Source: Purshia tridentata (taxonomy: Eukaryota; Streptophyta; Magnoliopsida; Rosales; Rosaceae). Taken from it: DNA of 64,000 bases. Position 1 is the stretch's first letter. Every line of letters begins with the position of its first letter. Of the stretch, positions 25,801-35,690 are shown one piece after another. Where the stretch lies: assembly GCA_003254885.1 (NCBI GenBank), contig QANT01002120.1, positions 110,496 through 174,495 on the forward strand. Direction: 5' to 3'. The position numbers were made by a program, and so were the translations under genes. The notes beneath the pieces were generated by a model, which was not told the DNA's origin, did no database searches, and saw only the letters and a list, made by a program, of their open reading frames with translations.

Positions 25801-28097
25801 TAAACATTAAGGGCCAAAATGATAACTTCAGCCATACTTGTAGAAATTAGTAACATGACCACATATATGTTTGCTAAACACTTAGCTCTCTCACAACATA
25901 CATAGACATCAGAAAATAAAAATTGAACCCTGAGAACCAAGAAGATAAACAAGCATTGTAAGAGAAGAACTTTACAGTAAGTAGGGGAAAAAAACAGCAG
26001 AAACCTACAAGAGGCGAAGGTCCAAACATAGGTCCTAAAAGAAACAAACTTGCCTGTAGTGGCAGAATTATACGCCAAAGAGTCCTTAACAAGTAAAAGC
26101 GAGATGACAAATAGAAAATATCAAAAGGGAATATCAAAATCATTGCAACAGCAGCATATAAGAGTACCTGCAAAAGAATGCAAATCAAACTTAGCACAAT
26201 TATGAGACAGTAGTAAAGGGATGGGAAGAGAAGAGATGGACACTAACACTGTCAGTGATAAGTAATGAGAGGCAGATCATAATTTGAACAGTTATAACGA
26301 TAGTAATGTACTGGCAAGTTTTCATGTAGTACCTTTCTCTTTTATTTTATTTAAAAAAAAGGAGAAAAGAAACAAAAACACACACACACACACACACTCA
26401 CGTTTTCATAATAAATTGAAACGAGACTATTAAATTCATATGATCATGTGTGTATATATATATGCATTTGTCTATAACTATAAGACTGGAAGCATCTATT
26501 ACACTGGTTGTGATGCAGCCAGCGACACTTCTCCATGTGAATAAAGATAAAGATATGCTGTCATGCTTGTTGGCACAATGATTGTCATCCATGTGGAGCA
26601 CTGCAAATATCATATTGAATGGTAAGAGTAAATCAGTAAAACAGGAGGAAGTAAAAATCAATGGTATAAAGGAATGCCAAATGTATAGCCAGCAGCATTC
26701 CACGAAGAAAACATACAATATCCTATTAACAGAAACAGCTAACTATCCTCCTTTTAAATTAAAGAAAACCCCACAAAAATGACATTATAAAATAAAAAAA
26801 AATGAAAAATAAAATTCAGCCATGCACTGTATGCAGAAAAAAGTTGTGATAAATAAAAACTAAACATTGCAAGCCTTATGTTTGTTTAGCATGATTATAA
26901 AAGTGCCAGAAGACACGGCATCAGCAACAGCTTAAAACAATTAGGCTTTAAGATGAATGGGTTAATGAACTAAGATGTAAAATTTGGTACCTTCCATATC
27001 TCTCTGTGGGTCAAATGATTTTGATCAAGATCAAAAATTTTTGCATAATTAACATTGGACTGAGCAAAAATCCACAGATTAATTCCCCAAAACCAAACCA
27101 TCATAGTCTGCACATATCAAAACCAGAGAAAAATGTATCAATACAATGATAAAGTAAGCAGAAGTATGATGGAATAGTCAATTCTGAATAGGAAATCATA
27201 ACTAACCACAAGAAGAAGAGGATTATAATACAAAAATGCCTCATATAGAAATAAATCTCGCAAATCCACACTCATTCTCATGACAGAATCCCATCCAATC
27301 TGCAAATTTACAAGTATATTATTAACAAAAATTTTGCAGCATGATCAAAATTACTGCATTTTTTGTTCTTGTCACTATGTGTGGTATCAAACCAGAAATC
27401 CTACCATCAGTAGTAAAAATTAAATATATAGAACTAACCTTGCAACAAATGAAACCCCAGACAAAGAACAGTAGGACCTGTACATTAAATTAACTTAGAA
27501 ACCAGAAAATGATATAAAAGAAATAGAACAAGAGAAGGCTAAATGAGGCTTGCTATCAAATTAAAACCCATCATAATTCTTACGAATACTCCCACCAAAG
27601 CAGAGAAGTAATGACAAACCAAACTTTGGTGACCCATGCCATCTATTTCAAAATTCTCCAATACAATAAAAAATATGAATATGAATTTGAAATTTCCTTC
27701 TTCTTTCAAGGTGATAATTTTATGATTATTCAGCCAAAAGAAGAAGATAACAACTGAAAAACTAAAATATTAGAGAGACCCTAGCATATTATAAATAGTG
27801 AAACCTTGAATCTCCATAACAAAGTTGGAGACGGCATTATTGCAGCTGTACTCAATGGTGTGATTCCACCCTTCATATCATTTGCCTCTATCAGATGCAA
27901 GAAACCCTCCTCTGCACCATTTTCAAGCTCACTTGTACCTGAAAGATTTTTTTCTTTTAACTATAAATAGTAACAATAGAAACTTATAAGTCATAACTTG
28001 AAGACTTAAATGTACCCAGATCGGAGACAACAGCTCTACTACCAGACTTTCTTAAGTGCGGACTATTGGAAGCAGCAGTCGCAAGACCTCCAAACAT
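22879..28097 (-). CDS. EXS (ERD1/XPR1/SYG1) family membrane protein lacking SPX
   Basis: Thirteen exons: 28016-28097, 27805-27938, 27439-27477, 27207-27299, 26991-27107, 26505-26600, 26054-26167, 25558-25611, 25180-25227, 24603-24753, 23968-24133, 23422-23491 and 22879-23136. They encode about 473 aa. Several hydrophobic segments are visible (VLLFFVWGFICC, TMMVWFWGINLWIFA, MILIFPFDIFYL). The EXS signatures are present: SDFFLADILTSMSKVLSDLE, PLWLLSGVLNSLYSFYWDVTRDWDL, and C-terminal ALEIFRRFQWVFFRVENEW. The N-terminus has no SPX domain, so this is the ERD1-like branch (compare Arabidopsis At2g32295, At5g35730) rather than a PHO1 phosphate exporter. Yeast Erd1 acts in Golgi phosphate recycling and glycosyltransferase retention; a like role is possible but unproven. 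Intron 7 has a GC donor (CAG/GCAAGT at 26053). Confidence 0.92.
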
Positions 28098-28960
28098 AGA
28101 TAAAACTAGCAATTAAGAAATTTATCCGCACCACTTGGCCACCACCAAGAACCTGCAGAAGGTGAAATCTTAGAGAAATGTAAAATTTCCTCATAAAGCA
28201 ACTAAAAAAATGTGAAAGCTTTTCTAAATAATGATCCATTGATACAATTAGATCATTTTATGAGTTACTAAATGGGGATAATTTTAAGTTCCCGGAGGCC
28301 ATCACTACAGAAAAACAAGATCAATAATGCATAGCTCTGATGTGATCCAATAATTAATTCAACTGAAGAGAAAACAAAACAAAATTAAATCGACGCATTG
28401 GAAGCACAACAAAACCACAACATTAAGAGCTTAACAATATAATAGAATTATGTACCCAGCATTAAAAGACTAACAAACAACCTCTCTTGAAAAACAAGTA
28501 CCTAATTCAACAAAATTAAATACACCAGCAAAACCAGACAAATCCCAGGTCATCAAAAATGATAACAATGCGATTCACGGAAACCACCTTATCAAAAATG
28601 TCTGCCAAATTCTTCAAAGCACTTCATGAAAATAGCTTCTTACTACAGAAATCCAATTCCCACTAAAAATCATAAAATCCCAGAAATACGAATTGATACC
28701 CAGTTCCCAAAAATTCCAAAAAAAAAAAAATGCAACGCAACATACGCAGAAAACACCAAAATGAGCATTACAGAGAAGTGTAATTGGAATAGTTAAACAG
28801 GGATCAGATCCAAAGAGACTTAAAAGAGAAGAAAATGGTGAGTCTTGATTAAATAAATGTACCTCGCAATGCGAACCTTCTAGGGGTTCGCTGGATCTCC
28901 AACCTGATCTGGTGCACAAGGTTGATGGGGTTTGAGTGAGGACTAAGCAGAGGGAAGACG
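28098..28960 (-). promoter_or_regulatory. 5' UTR and leader intron of the EXS gene
   Basis: On the minus strand, a donor (GCGAG/GTACAT) at 28862 and an acceptor (CTGCAG/GTTCTT) at 28153 delimit a probable 710-bp leader intron. The non-coding exons would be about 28863-28960 and 28098-28152. This is inferred from splice signals only. Confidence 0.5.
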
Positions 28961-30112
28961 TAAAATGGCAATAGAGAAAGATATGTTTCGAAAATTTTAA
29001 TATTGTAGGGGGAGAACTTGGGGATTTAATTTGAAGTTAAAGGCATATTTAGTTTCGTATTCAGAAAACGTGTTTCTGGACCTTTTTTTAAGGGACGATG
29101 AAAACGAGAAACGTCAAATTGGAAAGAGATGCCGTAGCTTATTTATTATAGTACAAGACATGATTTAAAGAACAATGAGAACAGAACATCGTATCATGGT
29201 ATCTTGTTATTTGGAGAGGAATAATTGGGTATTTTCTTAATTATTCATGGCAGTTCATGTTCATTTATTATGTCAAGTTATGTTGATTTAATTTTGTTTC
29301 AATTTAATGACAATTTTATGCTATAACCAAAACAGGCCCTTAGAAATTGATTGAGTTGAGACTAATCTGAAAATAAGTAAGTAATATAAAAAAGAAGAAA
29401 GAAATTGCATTGAAAAATATTTAATACAATCATCAATGATATAATGAAAAATACGTGCAAGCCGGTAATCTCTGTGTTCTTTTCTTAATCATTTCTTGTA
29501 GCAGGCCAAGTTGAGCTTGACTTTGTCATGCCCACCTCAGGAGATAAGAGAGCTCCATAGGACTTCAACCGGCCCAATGGACTATGATATAGCCTGTCTA
29601 GCCCACTACTAGGTTTCCTTCCCAATTCCCGTTATTGACAAAATTGATAAGACACACACTTCAAGTATTTTTTCTTTGAAGTTAGCATCATAAAGACTTA
29701 AGCAATGGTTTTTGTCACTTGCTACTCCCAAAATTAGCATGTAGTAAGCTTATTTAATTAGTGGCAAATTGCAAAAGTGTTAACATCTTCTTAAATTCAT
29801 TTCATAATGTTTTAAGGAATAATGTATTGTACCACTGAGTTAAAAGGGCTTGTTTTCTCGCTTCCACTTCTTCCATAGCTGCTCGCGTGTGGGTATCGCC
29901 CCATGTTATTAAGGTACCAGTTGAGCAGCTCTCAAAGATCTTTTTTCCTTTTGGAAGATACAGGAGCGAAACGATCTACCCAAAGGTGCGTCATTCATGG
30001 TGTTCTCATCTTCTTAACTAGAAATATTCCTATAATAAATTCCCTAGAAACCAACTTACATGCCACATGTACTTCAAATGTTCACCACCATTTAACGTTA
30101 TGAGCAAATTCA
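28961..30112. other. Intergenic, EXS promoter side to duplicated COL promoter
   Basis: AT-rich spacer with no gene recognised. It includes the EXS promoter at its left end and, to the right, sequence leading into the duplicated COL promoter. Confidence 0.4.
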
Positions 30113-30790
30113 CTCTCAAGCCCCACGTGTCGCCGAGTGCGATCTTTGTACAGGGCTACATTGACATGGCAATCAGCACGTGGCTCAAATCTTCAACAAG
30201 ACCACCTCGTTCTCCCACTTATCTACTTTACCCTGCTATCTCTTCCGGCCACTCTGCGAGGAAAAAGGCTGACCATATCATAATCCCGGAAGCTCAGGCC
30301 ACCCACCTCACTTCACTATCTATTATAAAAAGCACACATCCTGCCACGTGGCAAACACCCAGAAATCCTAGGATAGACGTGAATATTTAACCAAGTGCTT
30401 TACCTTTACTGTCTCACAAAGCCAACAAATTAAGATTCGAGCTCGTACTGTCATCAACCTCTGTCTCCTTCGTACAATCGTACCCTTCTGCTTCTCTGAT
30501 CAAAATATTTGCTTCTGTTAATCAGCCTTACCTTTTTTCTTGCACAAATGGAATTTATATACGTTTGTTGATCTTAGCTGATTTTTCTTGCACTCCATTA
30601 CGGTCGGTAAGTGTTTGTATGCCATCCAATGTTGCTCTCCTTTTTCTGATTTATGTAGGTATATAAATGGTATATATCATTTAAGTTTGAAAGTGGCATT
30701 AAAAGTGCTACAAAATGAAGTTATTGATCTTGATTTGAAGCTTACTTGTTAAAATGCATGCATGTTTAAATGGGGTTTTGTTAATCTGTA
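30113..30790 (+). promoter_or_regulatory. Promoter/5' UTR copy 1 of the CONSTANS-like duplication
   Basis: This block is the paralogue of 33052-33745. Both share, in order, a pyrimidine-rich CCTCGTTCT stretch, GGCTGACCATATC, GCCACGTGGCAAACACCC, AACCAAGTGC, CACAAAGCCAACAAA, ATCATCAACC, a GATCTGATAA/GATCAAAATAT leader and a GGTAAGTGTT splice donor. Three CACGTG G-boxes lie at 30124-30129, 30177-30182 and 30345-30350. It stands about 160 bp upstream of the dead COL copy. Confidence 0.75.
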
Positions 30791-30953
30791 TCAATGGTGA
30801 AAGGATCAGAGCGTTTGTGGTGGGAGGATTGAAACAAAAAAGCCGATAGTTCCCACCATGAGCTATCGATCAGTCAGTTAGTTTCAAGTAGTTAGAGGAA
30901 TTAATTAAGAACCACCAATTAGTAGGTTAGAGGATGAGGGAAGTAGTATCAAA

Positions 30954-31570
30954 TATGGAGCCTGTATGTGAATTTTGTGCGGTGGTGAGGGCAGTTGTTT
31001 ACTGCAAATCTGATACATGCAGCACGCCTTTGCTTGCACTGCGATGGTTGCGTACACTCTGCCAATGCTTTGTCCCGTAGGCACCCGCGTTCATTGCTAT
31101 GTGACAAGTGCAATGCTCTGCCTGCAATTGTCCGATGCATGGATGAGATAATGTCTCTGTGTCAAAGCGTTGAATCACAACTATGGCTGTGCAGGAATGG
31201 GGCATCGGAGCCAGACAATGAATTGTTATTTGGGTTGTCCTTCTTTGTCCGAGTTTACGAGAACTTGGTCTTCCGTTCTTGATGTGCCTTCTTCAGGCAG
31301 TTTTAATGGTGGTTGGGAGTCACTAGCTTGCTTCAGTGCCAAGAAATGAGACTTGCATCAGTAAGGTAATGAGGGGTCATTTGGGCCGAGAGTGATTGGA
31401 AAGTTGAGTGAACTAGAGCCTATTCCATTTTATAAAATATTACCCTTGGCAGGCTTGAATCCTGAGACAAGAAAGGTGTCTGGTCTCAACATTGTGGCAA
31501 GCAATTCGGATTTTATGGAATCATGGTAGATGAAGCCATCCAAGGCTCAAACTTGACCCATGGCTCTGGT
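30954..31570 (+). pseudogene. Dead CONSTANS-like copy with foldback-inverted tail
   Basis: The first ~470 bp is collinear with exon 1 of the intact COL gene at 35691: it starts MEPVCEFC and keeps [11 protein letters not shown]. It is broken by a 4-base insertion after codon 21 (GATACATGCAGCACG against GATGTGGCTCG), a loss near the second B-box (CQSV replaces CQSCQW) and further indels. From about 31421 to 31570 the sequence is the reverse complement of the exon-1 end plus the start of intron 1 of the live gene (compare 36168-36310). Exons 3-5, including the CCT domain, are absent. It cannot make a CONSTANS-like protein. Confidence 0.9.
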
Positions 31571-32036
31571 ATATGTGACATGATATATATATATTTACTT
31601 TCATGGTCTCTCTCAAATTCTTGCTATTAGCAATCCATTTTTGTATATATATTACTTGGTGCAGGCTGTGCAGCTTTCTTTGATTTGGAACATTTGGTAG
31701 GTTCAAAGATATGATTATTCATTATTTTTTGTCTGAACTCTGAAATTATCATCATAAAATAGTATACATCTCTTTAAATTCATTTCATAATGTAAAAATG
31801 AATGTTTTATTCAATTAAGTTTCGTGGAAAGTAAGTACTCAATTAATCTTATAATATACACGCTTGAATTACTTTACACCAACGATTATAATGAGTTCCA
31901 TAATGCGTGGTCATCTCTATCAACAATTATCAGCACGTGTACTGACGTTAACACTCTTCAATTCTATATGACTTCCATTCACCCCAGTCCATGGAGCTAG
32001 CTAGATCGACGGTGAAGTGACAAAGCAATAATACAT
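31571..32036. other. Spacer after the COL pseudogene
   Basis: AT-rich, with short TA runs near 31585. No gene or clear repeat was recognised. Confidence 0.4.
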
Positions 32037-32285
32037 GTCGAAGTGGGTGAAAATTTTGGTTGTGATTGCAGTGGTTGTTGCTTTTGAGTTTTGTTGATGG
32101 AAATGATGATATGGCCCTTGTGTCGTCGGCAAGAGCTATCCGTGCAACGGAAGACAATGGCGGATGAGACATCGATTTCACCATCCTCCACCAGCCAGCC
32201 TTGATGTATCTCCTACTTATGCTGAGAACTTGGCGACTGATTTTGTTGCCAAAAGTGGAAAAGCTCCATATACTATCAGTAATTA
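32037..32285 (+). pseudogene. Possible relic of a small secreted-protein gene
   Basis: An ATG at 32037 opens a signal-peptide-like stretch (MSKWVKILVVIAVVVAFEF) that stops at once. One base over, the frame continues as VDGNDDMALVSSARAIRA then a stop. Two further frame changes give ETSISPSSTSQP and LDVSPTYAENLATDFVAK. The change of frame three times within 250 bp, with protein-like content each time, suggests a decayed gene for a secreted peptide. I do not recognise the family. Confidence 0.35.
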
Positions 32286-33051
32286 CCTTACGTTTTATAT
32301 ATGCAAATGTGATTTATATACACGAGGTGATATTATTATGTCATTTCCAAGATTTTCCTATCTAAAACCATGCTATGGTTTTGGAAGTACTTTTCTTTAA
32401 GTTTTGTTATTCAAAAAAAGATAGAGAATATTTTTCATATGTACAATTTTTCTAATATTAAGAAGTACCAATATGTTGTGCATTCGATGATATTAAAATT
32501 TACATTCTTACTAAATTCATTTTTGTGTAATGTACGTTGTAACACTATATTGTCATGAAATTTTTATAAAATAAAATAGGCTTTAGATTGGTACGAAATA
32601 TTGATCCCTACTAATCATTGAAAAAGTGAGGTAACCCTTCTAATCAAATTCTATTTCTATATCACAAAAAAAAAAAAAAAAGTACAATATATTGTGTACT
32701 GCCAAGCTCGTGGCAAAAGAAAAGTTGTTTGCTTGTACTACTACCTAGTTGATAAATATCAGGCAAGAATTGAGCATTCTAGTGTAAAATTCGGTGGACA
32801 ATTGACCACGTGATTAAAAGTAAAAGAAAACGTGGTATATATCTAAGGTAAAAAATTACCAGTGACAATCCGGAAAGAGTTCCAAATTTTGAAAATTCTG
32901 AAAAAAGCACGTGCTAAGAGAAGGCAATGACAGGTGGATGCCAAATGAGCAATTGTTCGCGCTCCACGACAGCCACTATTCACCGCACAAAAATTAAATA
33001 AAAAAGTTCCGTATATGAGCTCCACGTCAGCCACTCTTGACCACAAGAATC
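32286..33051. other. AT-rich spacer upstream of COL promoter copy 2
   Basis: No gene was recognised. CACGTG occurs at 32807-32812 and 32908-32913, in the region leading into the live COL promoter, so the distal part of that promoter may start here. Confidence 0.4.
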
Positions 33052-33534
33052 CGAAACTCTCCTCCAAAAGCCCCACGTATCTGTCGGCAAGACCCACCTC
33101 GTTCTTGCACCTATTTACCTCCCCTGCCATCGCTTCAGGCCACGCTGCGAGCAAAAAGGCTGACCATATCAATCCCTGGAAGCTACCCAGCTCACCGAGC
33201 CAGCTGTCAATTTTCGAAGCCTACACTCATCTCGCCACGTGGCAAACACCCAGAAAACCTAGAACAAACGTGAATAAATAACCAAGTGCAACACTTTTGC
33301 TGAAGACCACCACAGTGTCACAAAGCCAACAAAGCTTCGAGTTGGTAGTGTGATCATCAACCACGATCTCCTCCCTCGCACCCTTCTGGTTTTCGATCTG
33401 ATAAATATATCTGCTTCTACTAATCAACCTTTGCCTAAATTTTTTTGTTGAACCCACTAATGGGATTTATGTTTCTTGATAATGGCTGATTTTGCTTTAA
33501 AGTTGTTCTGCGGGAATTCACTCCATCTCGGTAG
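33052..33534 (+). promoter_or_regulatory. Promoter and leader exon of the live CONSTANS-like gene
   Basis: Paralogue of 30113-30600. A G-box in an 18-base block identical in both copies (GCCACGTGGCAAACACCC, G-box 33236-33241) marks the core. Downstream lies a probable leader exon ending at a strong donor, CGGTAG/GTAAGT (33534/33535). Conservation of this block between the live and dead copies, and the G-box, fit light or clock control as known for B-box genes, but this is inference. Confidence 0.6.
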
Positions 33535-34425
33535 GTAAGTGTTGCTATATATAATGCCATGCAATATTATATTCTATATATGATGCTCAATCTCTTGTTC
33601 CAATTTATGTGTACGTTGAACGTGGAGTTAAAGTGTTATATAAGGAAGTCATTGATGACTTATTCCGTGCAACTTGATTTGAAGCTTATTTTAAATGGGG
33701 TTTTCTTAAATATGTATTAATGGTGAAGGATCAGAGTAGATCCATTTGCTTTCTTTCTGTATAGGCCGGGATTCTTTGAGTAGGAGATGGGTTCGTGGCA
33801 TCTTTACTGATCTTGACCTAATTAGATGACGGTCTTAGAGGGCAATGAAGGTTAAAGTCCATCACGTCGATCTGCCTGAATTCCACTTTAGAGCAATTTT
33901 CCATTTTTATTTTAACTAAACCATGCAAGATCCCAATAAAAAGCATCAAAGAAAACTAAATATTAACATAAATATAAACCCAGTAAAATTGTCATTTTAT
34001 ATCTTCTTCGATAAACAGATCCATTTTCAGGATAGCACGAAACCACCAAAAGCCTAACCAAGAAACAAAGTAAATCAGTTGAACGATAACAATAAAAAGG
34101 AAAAAGGCAGTTGAAGAACACAAGGAGAGAGAGAGAGAGAGAGAGAGATGAAAGGTGAGGGAGAGGAGACGCATGAGGGGAGGTGAGGGTTTCTAGAGCC
34201 TGCGGCGGTGGCCAATGTTGGACCGGTTGGCAGTGAGAAGGTGTGGCGTGGGTTTTTTATTTTGTTTGCTTGGAGAGAAGGGTCGAGCTTGAGTGTAGGT
34301 AAGCAATTTCTACGATTATTCTAACCAGACTATCTCAACAACCGTTGAGTGGCGCAGGGTTATGATTATTTTTATTGTAAATAACTTTTCTCATAATTAC
34401 AATTTAAATACATTTATTATTCAAA

Positions 34426-35070
34426 TTAACCATGATTAAGTTAGAAGTATGGTGCGTTTGTCGCCCTAATTATTAGGGCAACAAACCCTAACTTTCCCCC
34501 ACAACATGAAGGGGTTATTAGGGTCATTTTTGTTGCCCAAAACTAGGGCAACAAACACTAATTTTCTCATAATTTTTTCCCCACTATATATATATATGAG
34601 CAAATAATTTATTAGGATTGTCGTGGCCCTCCTATTCTCTTTTGTTCGCATTAATTTCTGTGGGCTTTGGGATTTTTTTATTTATTTGCAATTATTTGTT
34701 TATTTTAAGATATTCTTTAGGGTTTAAAAATTAACCATGCATATATAATTATGTTAGATGCATGCATGGTGGGTAAAACTGGGGCAACAAACCCTAATTT
34801 CCCCCACAAACATAAAGGTGGTATTAGGTTTATCTTTGTTGCCCAAAACAAGGGCAACAAACCCTAATTTTCTCATAATTTTTCACCCACTATATGAGCA
34901 AAAATAATTTAATTATTTTGATTATTGTGGCCCTACTATTTTCTTTTGTTCACATTTGTGTGGGCTTTGTAATATTTTTATGTTTGTTTTTAATTATCTA
35001 TTTTTTTAGAGTTTTCTTGAGGGCTTAAAATTTAACTATGATTAAGTTAAAAGCATATATGGTGGGTTTG
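34426..35070. repeat. Two-and-a-bit tandem ~300-bp units with telobox motifs
   Basis: Unit 1 is about 34426-34726, unit 2 about 34727-35024, with a partial third at 35025-35070. Each unit starts near AT(T/A)AACCATG/TTAACTATG, carries GGGCAACAAACCCTAA, an inverted TTTGTTGCCC, CTCATAATTTTT, then GTGGCCCT and GTGGGCTTTG. Telobox words AAACCCTAA lie at 34484-34492, 34789-34797 and 34859-34867. A hairpin with a 13/14 stem spans 34456-34486. Confidence 0.8.
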
Positions 35071-35359
35071 TCCATTTTAATGAACTCGAACACTCGACAT
35101 AAACTTGAGTGTTCATGATTTTATTTTTTGTGTTTTTCATATTAAAATCACTATTGGACGTACAATAACAACCATTGTACGTGAAAATAGGCTCAAGTTT
35201 CTTTCTCATTTTAGAAGAAGAAAACATATACAGTAACTTCATATGCAAATTCTTCTTCTTTAATTTAATTAAAAAAATTAAATTATTTTTCACAAAGTTG
35301 ATTTATTTTGCGTATTTATTGATTTATTAAAGTATATTAATAAAAAAATTTTTCATGTA

Positions 35360-35465
35360 ATAGATGTATACCCCCTTCCTTCCATAATAAATGATTATAT
35401 GACGTCATAGTCATATGATCATTTATTTTAAGAAGAAATAAGGTGTATACACTCGTTGTATGTAA
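35360..35465. repeat. Imperfect palindrome, MITE-like
   Basis: Inner arms AATAAATGATTATATGA and TCATATGATCATTTATT pair 16 of 17 around GACGTCATAG. Outer words GTATACCCCCTT and AAGGTGTATAC extend the pairing with mismatches. The size and AT-rich arms fit a small miniature inverted-repeat element. Confidence 0.55.
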
Positions 35466-35690
35466 ATTTTTCTTAGCATTGATATATATTATTTTAACGT
35501 TTTACGTGTGATTATTAAAAAGGACCACTTGTTTTTCATAGGGCCCAACAAATCTCAGGATGGCCCGAAATAAAACAACTAAGCCGAGTTCCCACCATGA
35601 TCTGTCAGTAAGTTAGTTTAACTAGTTAGGAGGAATTAATAACTACTACTAGCTAGTAGGTTAGAAGGGAAGTAGTATCGATCATCAAAG

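Larger units (their letters stand above)
33745..35560. other. ~1.8-kb insertion in the COL leader intron
   Basis: In the dead copy the promoter block runs into the COL start codon within about 165 bp. In the live copy the same flanks (GGTGAAGGATCAGAG at about 33721-33737, and GTTCCCACCATGA at about 35588) are separated by about 1.8 kb that has no counterpart. The extra DNA holds a GA microsatellite (34125-34148), a 300-bp tandem repeat (34426-35070) and a palindrome (35360-35465). It may be a non-autonomous transposon or a nest of them. No transposase frame and no clear terminal repeats were seen. The alternative is a deletion in the dead copy. Confidence 0.6.

Noticed and set aside
26378-26397. 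(CA)n run, and the (TA)n(TG)n run at 53950-53977, as special elements
   Set aside because: Ordinary microsatellites in an intron and a 3' flank. No further structure.
31004-31282. 95-aa B-box-containing frame in the COL pseudogene
   Set aside because: It is only the frame after the 4-base insertion. The start codon is shifted and the second B-box is damaged, so no functional product is expected.
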